Positions 1-9,642 of a DNA stretch of 40,489 nt are shown here, piece after piece. The position numbers and the translations under genes were made by a program. The stretch covers positions 1-40,489 of the forward strand of contig VCMS01000400.1 in NCBI GenBank assembly GCA_022539475.1, given 5' to 3'. The first letter of the stretch is position 1, and each line of letters opens with the position of its first letter. This DNA is from Gracilaria domingensis (lineage: Eukaryota > Rhodophyta > Florideophyceae > Gracilariales > Gracilariaceae). The notes beneath the pieces were generated by a model. That model was not told the origin of the DNA. It saw only the letters and a program-made list of their open reading frames with translations, and ran no database searches.

Positions 1-204
1 AAGTACATAGGTAAAGAGACAAACATTTAACTCCTTCTTAATGAGTCCCTTGTGGAAACATATGGAAATATCTAGAGACTTGTGACATAGGGTTTTCCGC
101 AAAAACAACTTCAATATCTTCAACAACACAACAGCCTGATGACGCCATCTTCTCAATATTCACTCGTCACTAGAATATCATAAATTCATAAATTCTTCGC
201 TCCT

Positions 205-1557
205 TCAGTTCTCCTCCCCATCCTCGTCCCTTTCTCCATCCCTGCGCTTCATAGTTCTCGTTTCTTCGTCGCTCTCCCCTTCCTTGACCATCAACTCATC
301 CCCTTCGTTTCGTCCTACCCATCTTCCACCAATTCTATGTCCACCGCAGGACCACCTGTGTTGTCCTTCATTCCATGAGGTCTTCTTCTTCCACAAAAGT
401 CGGTCGAAAATGGTGATTCAGATGAACTGCATCCGGCAAACTGTACTTCTCTGGTACCATATACATATGGTACCGAAACAGTCGGTTTCCGGAAATCTTC
501 CATCTTTGTGCCCGCACCGGCATGAAATACATACCCCCTCCCAAGAAACACAGGCATCGGTGGGACAAAGAACTTCATCACAACTGTTGCTCGTGCCAAC
601 CCTTCAAATGCTTTTGCTGTTACAGCAAAATGACTGTGGGATCCTTCACATATCCAAAGTGGAAACGACACAGTTCCGGAGACCATCACAAAGTACTCCG
701 GGTTCTTCCCTTCCAGCTTGTCTTCGTTTGTCAAGGTCTCGAAGTCGGTATGTAGTTGCTGTCGCTGGCAAGCACTCCAGTACATAAGATGCTTCCTCCG
801 GTCTTCGGTGCATACATTCTCTCATTCGGTTGCTTGTTGTCTTGTAGCCCAACGCCGCACATATCTGACCAAGCCGAGCATCTGATAGCGCCCTCTTCTT
901 CACAAGCAAATGCGTCTCCAGTCTACTCTCCATGTCGTCCACTATACCTCTTCCCGTCGTCATGTACCCAGGCGGAATTTTTTCTCACTAGCTTCTCAAC
1001 CAGGTTTCTATAAGTAGCGATATTTTCATAATATTCCAATATCTTTCCAATGCCAATTTCCCGTCAAATTTTTTGGCTTTCCATCTCTCAATAGAAGTGC
1101 AATAAAATGCCGTTCTAATCAATTAACATAGAACCTAAGGAATTCTTCTTGAAGCATGAGTGAAATCCTAATGAGAGATGCACTCCATTTTTTCGGCCTG
1201 GGGTACCTTCTACTGTCCGCTTTGATCATGGAAATCCATGTAGTTCGATTTCTCGGTAACCTGACGTCTGGGCTTCTTCGAAACTTTTTTTAAAGAATCC
1301 AATAACTTGAGGCTTACATCCCCATGGATGAGCTTGCTAGGACTTTCAGCCATCTTCAAAAAATCGTTGTCACAAGCAAAGCCTTCCAGAATACATAAAC
1401 CTTTCTCCCGAAGCTCAGCCTTCTTGTTCACAAAATAGATGTATGCGACGGAATCGTTCTTCACTGCCTCTGCCCATAGGGTCCCATCATCAATCTCCCC
1501 ATCTCCTACCGCCTCGTTTAGAAGCTTCTGACCGTGATACGAAGCATGCCAAAACAC
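205..1557 (-). pseudogene. 2-oxoglutarate/Fe(II) dioxygenase-like segment, frameshifted
   Basis: The - strand frame 1557-1210 contains AELREKGLCILEGFA, typical of the first helix and strand of 2OG-Fe(II) oxygenases. After a decayed stretch, frames 963-646 and 785-315 follow with a frameshift near 785. The 785-315 frame carries QQLHTDFETL (H at 752-750, D two codons on) and, 74 residues later, YVFHAGAG (H at 524-522), followed 11 residues on by an Arg. This HxD...H...R spacing is the metal- and 2OG-binding pattern of the family. The tail (396-205) is acidic and basic low-complexity. Known: such enzymes oxidise nucleic-acid bases, proteins or small molecules; TET/JBP members of the superfamily are linked to KDZ transposons in fungi. 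Inference: a TE-borne, possibly DNA-modifying oxygenase, now inactive because of frame breaks. It could instead be a host-type hydroxylase captured by a TE. Confidence 0.45.
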
Positions 1558-1748
1558 AGCGTGATGTACTCCTTTAAATTACCTCGGCTTGAGCCAATGG
1601 CCTAGGTGCTCCTTCCGGAGATGTATCGCATCCATCCACAGATAAACAGACTTAATCCCGTCCACTTTAGCAGGCCACTTGGTAGAAACTGCTCTCAACC
1701 ATTTCAATCACGAATCGCCGCCCTCGTAGGATCCTTCGTCTGCTTTGC

Positions 1749-3258
1749 TCAGCGCCGGGGGTAGAATTTCTGGGACTGTGTTGTCGAAAGGATCCCTGTC
1801 GTCTCCCCCCGTCTCAGCATTCGGCGCTGAATCAGAGTCCGTGTCGCTGCTGAACGAAATTTGATGAGATTATGCAAATATTTGATGACCAATGTTTCAT
1901 CTTGGGGCACTTCGCTTACTTTCGCCTTCTTTTGAGCCCTGGGGTTGTTATCGCTCATCATCTTTCTTCGTCGACGGCTTCTTCTGGTGCTCCTTCGCAA
2001 CCTCGCACCACTTGGCTCGACTAAGGCCACGTCGCTTCCCACTTTCCGAACGTCTTCCACGGCATTCTTCGCCTTAACAAGTTTAGAACGCGACGCCCGA
2101 GTATCCGGTTTAGTGACTTGGGTCGTAGGCGTGGTCTTCTTTTCCCCTCTCGCCGTGGCAGACGGTCTCACAGTCGAATTGAAATCCACCACGACGGACT
2201 TCTTGAGCTTTTTACGAGCATAAGCCACCCTTCTCGTTATATTCCGGTCCCAAAGCTTCTTTGTCGCTCCAGTTTCCAGGTGTGCGGCTTGTGTCGCAAG
2301 ATACTCACGAAGGCTGAGTCTCTCAAACATAGAGACTTCAATCTGCATCTCGTACACTTCCCTCAGAGAGAGTTTCTTTGTTTTCGATACTTCAACGGCC
2401 AGCTCATTTACGGACTGGCAGCATATAAAGAAAGACTTTCGTATGTCTTCAAAGCGGCCCTTCAGTTTGGACTCTCGTCTCCTCGCAAAATATGCTACCA
2501 GGGCGTCCAGGTTGAAATCGGTTGTGTCCTCATTCATAGAGAAGAACTCATCACTAGAGATACAGGTATTACCAATTTCATTATACTCCTGACACACACT
2601 TTGCAAATGCTTAAGCAATCGAGGACTCTTGGCCACCTTCATAGCCATCTCCGCAAACCTCGATAGATGCCTGATATGGTACTGACCTATGATTCCGCAT
2701 ACACTTAAGGCACCCGCTACAGCGGTCCTTGTCATGTTGTTCAACACTTTGTTCTCCTCTTCAATCATCTCGGTTTTAAAAGATACAATGGAATGAACCT
2801 TGTCGGCGAAGTTTATAAGTCGGGCCTGCTTCAGTCCATCCATCGTTGAAAGCATTACCCAGACTCAGAAGCTCCCTCGTGTTCATCCTTTGTCCATCCT
2901 TTCTCCTCCATAAGGAAACGGTAAGTCCTTTACACAGTTTCCTTATCTTCTCATCATCTTCACATAGTTCTTTGAATGCCACAAGACAATGAGCCCTATC
3001 TATGAGAATACAGGTAACTTTCGCGCGATTTCCATCCACCATCTCCTTCTCGCACATATCTGTGATCAAAATAGCAACATTCATCGTTCCACGGGCCTGA
3101 AGAAACCCTTTCCATCGAATCTCCGCCTTCAGAGCTTCAACATGCTCCCGAACTGTCCCTCTCACAGCTGCGTAAGGGATTTCGAATAGATCGATGTCGC
3201 CCTTCACTGACTCGTACTCATAATGGTCCAAGTTGAACTTGAGCGTCACCAGACTCAT
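1749..3258 (-). pseudogene. ParB-like segment and basic linker of the broken gene
   Basis: Two overlapping - strand frames (3258-2776, then 2855-1749) join across a frameshift around 2820-2860. The first has the pattern of a ParB/sulfiredoxin-like domain: IPYAAVRGTVREHVEALKAE, then a hydrophobic strand, then CILIDRAHCLVAFKEL, which resembles the 'G-x-hR-x-x-A' core, although the usual Gly-x-Arg is degenerate here. It is followed by NTRELLSLGNAFND. The second frame begins with a helical part (RTAVAGALSVCGIIGQ...) that could be a helix-turn-helix, and ends in a very basic tail (RLRRSTRRSRRRRK). Known: ParB-like folds occur in plasmid partition proteins and in phage and TE proteins that act on DNA. 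Inference: a DNA-contacting module of a TE-encoded protein, upstream of the dioxygenase-like part. The ParB assignment is tentative; that this was coding is more secure. Confidence 0.4.
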
Positions 3259-3260
3259 AT

Positions 3261-4281
3261 CTACGTATCCGAAGGTAATTCATCCCCTTCGTCGAATAGT
3301 TCATTGCCGTTTCCAGCCAAGCTCTTTTTCACCAAGACAACGTCATCATCATCCACTTCATCCACATCCCCAACTTCTATCCTAGCTCCACTGAGACTCC
3401 CAGCCATTTCAATCGCTTCAGCAGTGCTATTTCTTGACGACCCAGACTGCACATTCATCGCTGATTGCTTCCGTACTGCAGAGACCGCACTCTCTGGAAT
3501 TGTGGTCAATTGGGCAGTTCCTACCTTTGTACCACTCTGGTCTTGCTTAGATGGAGTTTTAGGCACAAGCCCAGGCGCCGGAGGAGGTACTTCCTTGCCC
3601 CCTTTGTTCTTCTCTTGTTTGCCTGTTGCTTTGATCTGGACTACCTGACGTGGCAACCGCTTTCTATTCGGTGTACGAGGCGGTTTCGTTGTTTCCGCCT
3701 AACGCACTGGTTTCCTCCTGTCGTGAACGCCTCATTGGTATCCCCTAAAGGGGAACCTGCGGCGTGGTGTTCTGAACGGTCTCACCCGAAGCCATGAAGT
3801 TCAAGTCCCAAGCATAGAAACCCATTTTGTTTAAGTCCGCAACGTTCTTCGGAACGGAGCCTTCATCCGTACACTTAAATGGATACGGGTACGGTGTACG
3901 GAGCTCCTTTTATACATCAGCTCGACATATACCGACTATATCCTCTCCCAGCTTCCCTTCCAGTGTGTCATCATGAATTTTTCTTCTATATTCTTTGCCT
4001 TCGCGGGCAGACTCCATGGCCACTACGCCAGCCGTGCCAATCGGGACCTTGTTCTGTCCATTCCCCGCGATAAGAAGCGTCAGTTTGTCCCCCGATGCGT
4101 GCTTCGAATTCCCCGGGTTGGAGCTCATACTCGTTTCCGGATTCTGTGCTTCCTCACTACTCCTCTTTCTTCCTTCTTTTGTCTTCTTCGCACTTCGAAG
4201 ATGCGGCGCCATGGGGTTCCGAACTTTCCGCGGCTTTCGGAAGCGCCTCATCTGCCGGGTTCCTAATCTTGTTCGCTCCAT
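3261..4281 (-). pseudogene. Basic/disordered N-terminal part of a broken TE-like gene
   Basis: Read on the - strand, an ATG at 4281-4279 opens a Lys/Arg-rich reading frame (begins MERTRLGTRQMRRF) that stops at 3910. Coding-like sequence resumes in shifted frames: a stretch near 3890-3730 reads PYPYPFKCTDEGS then NKMGFYAWDLNF, and 3656-3261 is open and low-complexity, rich in Pro, Lys, Ser and an acidic DEVDDDD run. The stops and frame changes, together with an uninterrupted succession of same-strand fragments down to about 205, suggest one decayed gene. Alternatively some of the breaks could be short introns, but I see no convincing splice pairs. Function of this segment is unknown. It may be a DNA-binding or linker region in front of the ParB-like segment that follows at 3258. 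Confidence is moderate that this was once coding and low for its exact extent. Confidence 0.4.
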
Positions 4282-4587
4282 TATATAGCTTGTTTGAATT
4301 TAGCTTTGTCAAACACCCATAAAGGTTGAATGCAGAACAAAGCGGTAATCGTAAAATGCTCTTATCACGTCAGAAAAACTCGCACCCGCTCGGTTTGAAC
4401 ACGGTACACGCTTCGCTGTCGGTTGAAGTGTCGCACCCGTTCGTACCGCAGATTTTAGTGCAGCTCGCCGAAATGCTCGCGCGAACATTCGCGTCACTTT
4501 GAAGGAGTGGTACAGGCGGTTCGATACGGTTTAGAAGGCTTAGATACACACCAGACAACCCTCACGGTTTCCGCCTGGTACCTTCCT

Positions 4588-4659
4588 GGGGTGGCCGGAT
4601 GCGACGTGTTCAGACGGCGCTCTGGATCGCGGTCTGAACACGTCGCATTCGGCCACCCC
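4588..4659. repeat. Inverted repeat, 27-bp arms, 18-bp spacer
   Basis: The left arm 4588-4614 and right arm 4633-4659 are complementary over 27 bp with a single mismatch (GGATGCG versus GAATGCG). The spacer is 4615-4632. The right arm is a direct copy of the terminal motif at 5741-5767, so the left end of the 4588-5767 element has a doubled, foldback terminus. Confidence 0.85.
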
Positions 4660-5649
4660 GCCACGCTACGGGGGCTGGTAAGGAAGGTTGTAGGGTACAA
4701 AGTAGAGCTGAATAGATCTATGCAGAGCACATTTTTCGTTTAGCATCGCAGTTTATACGTATCTACACAGAGGCGAGAAACGATTTCGCGCGGATTTGGT
4801 TTAATCGAAGTTCCGTTTGACTGCCGATGAGCAGAGCCATTCGAGAATGACGGTAGTAGTGACAGCACCAATGGCAATTGTACGGTTAATATGATCATGG
4901 CTGTTTATCGTTGAAGCAGTCTGAGAAGGACCCTCATCACGTTCAGGGGCGGGCGGCAACTGTACAGGTCATGTCAATGACGTGTTCTGCTCTTGGTGTG
5001 GCTGCTAAGAAGTGTGTTGACGCTGCATCATCAACATGGTGTGAGCAGGAAAGTGCAATCTACGCAACATGCGCTATCTCGTATAAAACTGTGCGCCTGA
5101 GACAGACATCCAGCCCCGCAATGGATGTGTAGCGCAGTCATTAGGCGTACCGAAATCAGCAGCTGCGGCCACGCTGGCTGCAGTCGTCAAGGCAGCGCTA
5201 TTATGGGTGTTTGCGCCTTGCGACGGTCGTCTTCATTACGTGAAAGGCGCGGCGGACGCTCTGGCGAAAAGGAATGTGAGAGCCGTAAAACGCCATGCTC
5301 GGTACTACATTGGTATTACTAGTACGGAGATTGGGAAGACCTAGGCTGCATGTTGTTCCAGACTCTCTTGTGGTTGAGTGCGACGGACGCGTGGTCGAAG
5401 GTTGCGATGACGATGGCGTCTGGACGCCTTGCGACTGCGCAATGCAACAGATCTTTGGGTACGCGTCGGCGTTGGAACGCAAGCAGCAAGAGTGGAGGTG
5501 GAAGGCGTACAGAAGATTTGTATGCCGCACTATGATGGTGGCTATGGGAGATAATGATGTGGGTGGAGCAGGTCGGTGCAGAGAACGGCAATTCTGAGTC
5601 GTATAGGAGCATATCTCATCTGCCCCATGCGCGGTTCCAAAGTCTCCAG

Positions 5650-5767
5650 ACTGCGGTCTGAACCGCGGTCATTGGAGTTCATAGCCGAGATCATGGCCAT
5701 GGTCTGCGCTATGAACTCCGCTGACCGGGGTCCAGATCGCGGTCTGAACACGTCGCATCCGGCCACC
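5650..5767. repeat. Long imperfect palindrome, centre near CCATGG (~5698)
   Basis: Around the CATGGCCATGG at about 5693-5703, GGAGTTCATAGC on the left pairs with GCTATGAACTCC on the right, and pairing continues outward through a CTGCGGTCTGAAC / GATCGCGGTCTGAAC region. About three quarters of roughly 46 positions match. It overlaps the right terminal repeat of the 4588-5767 element. Confidence 0.6.
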
Positions 5768-5886
5768 AGGGGAGTCATTACTAGACGTGATTCTGCACAA
5801 GTCTGCGTACTACAACCGCTCACGCAAAATTGTTCAAAACCCCCTGCGTACGACTAACACCCGCTCAAATACGAATTCAGAATAAC

Positions 5887-5962
5887 GTTTCATCACCACC
5901 GTCTACTACGCTTTCGAGAGCTCCTTCAGCGAGTTTCATCGCCACCGTCTATTCCGCTTTCG
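5887..5962. repeat. Two copies of a 30-bp direct repeat, 46 bp apart
   Basis: GTTTCATCaCCACCGTCTAc at 5887 recurs as GTTTCATCgCCACCGTCTAt at 5933, both ending CGCTTTCG (5916 and 5962). No gene is recognised here. Confidence 0.8.
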
Positions 5963-6241
5963 CCTGTTCTCCCGAGAGTTACATGCCCGCCGTCGGAACA
6001 GACCCCCCCGTGGTCTTAACATCACAGCGATGTCGACTACCGCAGATTTCGTAGCATCCACGGAGTCTAGCTTCGGTGAGAAGGATATTATGGCGACGCG
6101 GTTCCTTAGTTAGTTCAGCATAATTCTCCAGCTGAGAGAGTGGTTGGCGGCGTCTCGAGGCAGCATTGATTCCCCTCGTCAGATTGGATACAGGGCTCTT
6201 GTTGAGTACGCTGTGTCATTGACAGGGTCAATTGGGACCGG

Positions 6242-7560
6242 GTCGCAAACCGTGCCAGTCTGACTTGTGTACGGGAATTTCTCGCGGATATTACGAAGAG
6301 CACGTACACAAACTATATGCCGCAGGAGCTGGTGAAGATATGTAACGATGTTAGGTTCAAAAGTGGGGTCTACAATTATGTCCGTATCATTGACATGGAT
6401 GACTGGAGTCGGGACCGTCGGCTGAGGTATCTTTTCGAATGGAGTTTGGATAAGAATATGGATGTCGGGAATTATTCTATGGAGCATGTGTTCTGGAATG
6501 ACTTATTCAAAGAGCATGGTCCCGGATCCAAGCAGACCAAGAAAACTACCTTCCGAATTGAGTGTGCTACTCGTTTTCAGCAGCTGCTCTGTCTATCCCT
6601 AGTGAAGCGTATCACTATGGAGAGGCGACTCCCAGTTATGTAGAAGGCGAAGAATGTAACTGGTTCTCGGATACAGGTGCCGTTCGTTGATGGTTTCGTC
6701 ATGTCACACCAAGCGCACATAAGGCGGATGGGGTATGCTGCGCAAATGGTATGTGTAGGATGGGATTCCTATGCTTCTAGTCTTGGATTTCGTGACGCAG
6801 AACAAATGCTGTTACCGTTTCTTGCCATGAAGAACGCGAGGCTTTCTTTCGGCGCAATTGAGTCCCGTTCTTCCGGATGCAGCCAAGCATCGGTGTTCAA
6901 AACATTGGGATCTAAGTGAAGCCAACCACAAAGGTCACCGCTGTTGTGCCGTGGGTTCACACCCTTTCGGATGATATCGACACCAAACTAAGGGATTTGT
7001 CAAAAGAGTTCCTGTCCGATCTGTACAAGGTTGTGTTAAATTGATTTCTGTGCAAAATGTCCGCTACTACCAAGTGGAAACTGCTGGAAGGGTTTCGAAG
7101 GACACTTCGGACACGGTGTCCATCTCGTTTTGATACTTTCTCTGATGAGTATTTGGCTACTCTTCGTACCATTATTGTCCACCTCAACCTGAGACCTTTC
7201 CAGCAGCCACCCTGAGCCACTCTGTCAAGACGTGAGGAAGGAAGCAACATGGTCACGGTGAAGATTGTGGATACGGTTACGGTACAGAGAACCATTTCCT
7301 CTAGGCCAAGGGCAAGGTCGGTGGGTGAAACATCCGGTAGAACATTCGGTGCAAACCCAGATCGAGTGGATGTCATTGTCATAGACAACACGGATGATGA
7401 AGACGATAGAGCGCACCGTCTTTCTAATGTTTCTGATGGTATTCTTCCACCTCACGACTTTGGCGATGTAAGGACGACGAAGGCTCTCGGTGTGGTCAAC
7501 AACAACATGGAGCAACAGTTCTCTATGCATTGCGTTGGTTATGAAGAGTTATTGGAGGAT
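6242..7560 (+). pseudogene. Unrecognised broken gene, probably TE-derived
   Basis: A single + frame is open from about 6242 to 6643 (an ATG lies at 6317), hits a TAG at 6641-6643, then continues coding-like in the same frame to 6919. It includes VRIIDMDDWSRDRRLRYLFE and FVDGFVMSHQAHIRRMGYAA. After a frame change, another frame is open from about 7055 (KWKLLEGFRRTLRTR, then FDTFSDEYLATLRTIIVHLN), is interrupted by a TGA near 7213, and continues through an ATG at 7249 into an acidic, disordered region (IDNTDDEDDR). I do not recognise the protein. Consistent frame use over 1.3 kb, with a few stops, argues for a decayed gene and not chance ORFs. Its 3' end is cut by the oppositely oriented transposase fragment: the apparent C-terminus from about 7560 to 7680 is antisense to Tnp2-like sequence. 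Confidence 0.45.
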
Positions 7561-9057
7561 CAAGGTACACTGTTCCCTTCCGATAATTCCCCAGAGGGCA
7601 ATGTTCAACTCGTACTCAGGGCCCCATCTAATGGTGCAAAACCGGCAGAACATCAAACCGGTATGACCAACATATCCTAGTACCTTCGAGGCCGCAGGCC
7701 AGTCTGATGTGAAGTACACAACATAGCCTTCATCAAACGTATCTGCTTGTCAAAACACATAATCGGAACACCCTGTTCTAGCTCACGAAGGTCGTCAACA
7801 ATGTCATGCAGAAAAGTGTCGAAGTATTGGGTAGCGTGCGATCCTGGTATAGCCGCAAGTATCAACGAGTTAGAGGCTTTGGCTCTCTTTTTCGGACTGA
7901 GGTTAAGCACGGTGCATGTCACAGGCCACGATGAGACAGGCTCACGTCGCTTGTTTCGATAGCATTCAAAACCATCAGTTGATATCGTGAGGGAGAAAAT
8001 CAACGTGTTCTCATTGGTATCAGCATGTTTGACACGTTCTTGAAGAAGTCTTGAGAACATCCTCCCATTGTAGTAGTCGTCCGTTGATTTAAAGCTTTTG
8101 GGTATTTCATCTATATCTCCCTGAGAAGAAACCGCATCCAATGCCAACTTGTAACCCTCTTGGACTTCTCTAAAAGTATCGGGGCATCTTAGAAATGCTT
8201 TGAACGCTACTGATGGTTTCAGAAACCAAAAAGTTGCGCTTCCTTGGTCCATCAAAGGGGCCTGACATGTTGGACACTTTCTGCTTCCTTTCAACACGCC
8301 GGAACATGCGGCATGGCCTTGTCCGCACATACTGACTGAACTTTTAAAGAGAATGTTTTTCTTTATGGCGAAAGAAATACGAAGACGATAAGAGAAAGTT
8401 GCTTTGAAAGGCTCAACGGACAGAAGTCGCTCGATAGCGTTTTGAGAAATGTCGGATACTTCTGCCATGTACAGAAAACGGCTCAATCGCTCAAACTCAT
8501 TCATTCTAGGGTCTTCATCGATTTCAATGTTCCCGGAGGGTACTGAAGAGCTCAGGCACGAATGATTAGAAGAAGAAGACCGCCCCAAACTAGAACAATC
8601 CTGCACAGGTGTACTACAAAATCGAAGCTATGTTCATCGTTGCCTTTTGAAATATTTGCGGCTTCTGCATATAGCTCGATATCACCTTCCTCCCTCTCCG
8701 GTATAACATTATTACTCTCTATTGCAACCACTTCGAGTTCTTTTGCGGCATCTTCATTATTGCGATTTGACGGAAGAATTTGATGCTGCCGTCCTAAGTC
8801 TCCGTATTGGACTGAATCAGATGCAGGCAGGTGTGTTCAGAGCTATTTATGTCCGGCAAAGAACCTGATGGGTTTTGTGTTACATGAGATGTGGTCTGCC
8901 ATCGGAATATTCTTCTTTGGTTTGAGAGATTGGGAAATTGGGGGGTCTCTTCTACACTGTTGTCTTCATCACTTTCCCCATCACTTGTTCTTTCCATGGG
9001 GTGGGTAATCTCCCATCTTCTCTTTCTTACCCGTCGATAATTTTCGTCTCCTTCCAT
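7560..9057 (-). pseudogene. Tnp2-type (CACTA/KDZ superfamily) transposase, frameshifted
   Basis: The - strand frame 8606-7677 carries the hallmarks of Tnp2 transposases: a Cys/His cluster (C..GH..C then CPTC), DDYYNGRMFSRLL, SLTISTDGFE with the first catalytic-type Asp, SSWPVTCTVLNLSPKKRAK, and FLHDIVDDLRELEQGV. It breaks after KAMLCTS. A shifted frame continues with DWPAASKVLGYVGHTG followed by CRFC, the conserved 'D-x-P-A...G-x-x-G-H-x-G...CxxC' of the family, until about 7560. Upstream, the acidic N-terminus (ATG 9057, MEGDENYRRVRKRRWE) reaches the core through two further frameshifts, near 8810 and 8600. The frame also stays open upstream of the TGA at 9060-9058 to 9438 (TLITHIKSEKH), so the original start may lie there. 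DDE-type cut-and-paste nuclease in origin; truncated and inactive here. The C-terminal half is missing. Confidence 0.75.
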
Positions 9058-9642
9058 TCAAGACGGCGAATGTTTCTCGCTTTTAATGTGTGTGATGAGA
9101 GTGGAAGCTCTTGTCCTTATTCCGGATAAAAATATCGCGGCGATGTTCTCGTCATGTATCTGAGTGTGAGACCATTTTCGCAGATATTGGAAATGGGTAA
9201 TTATTTTTTGTAGATCCATACCCGAACATTGTGAAACAGAATCAACGACAACCATTCCCTCTTCATCATGTGATAGTTTTCGCTTCACCTCGATGAGACA
9301 GAAATGGCGCAGGAAGAAGAATCCACGGCTTCCCGCCCACCGCTTCCCGTACAGTTGGATACATAAGCGCTTCGATGCGCTTTCTCCGACCACAATGGCT
9401 CTACCGCGTACCACTTCTCTCCTTCTCATCCACCTCATCTGGTTGGTTTATCCGTTCCAGCGACATCGTCTGATCCAACCCGGTCAAGCTGTGCAGAGAT
9501 TCACATCCTTGCAGTGTACACCTTCCTCATACATCCAGTACGTTCTTTTGCTGGCTTTGCTGCGAGCACATCGCCTGACTTTTCCAAACTAACATTCTTA
9601 TGGATATTGAAAAAATCACTGTCCAGCTATCCGAAGTAGGAC

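Larger units (their letters stand above)
4588..5767. mobile_element. 1.2-kb element with ~37-bp terminal inverted repeats
   Basis: The left end reads GTGGCCGGATGCGACGTGTT (4591-4610) and continues CAGAC..GCTCTGGA to 4626. The reverse complement of 5731-5767 gives the same series with about three mismatches. The two copies are inverted and 1.1 kb apart, as in a small DNA transposon or foldback element. The interior (about 4980-5600, +) has patchy coding character but stops in all frames and I recognise no transposase. Target-site duplications are unclear: CCTGGGG on the left and CCAGGGG on the right are themselves part of a palindrome. The left end also holds a second inverted copy of the terminal motif (4633-4659). 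Confidence 0.5.

Noticed and set aside
284..787. + strand ORF of 167 codons
   Set aside because: Antisense to the dioxygenase-like segment, whose HxD and HAGAG motifs make the - strand the better reading.
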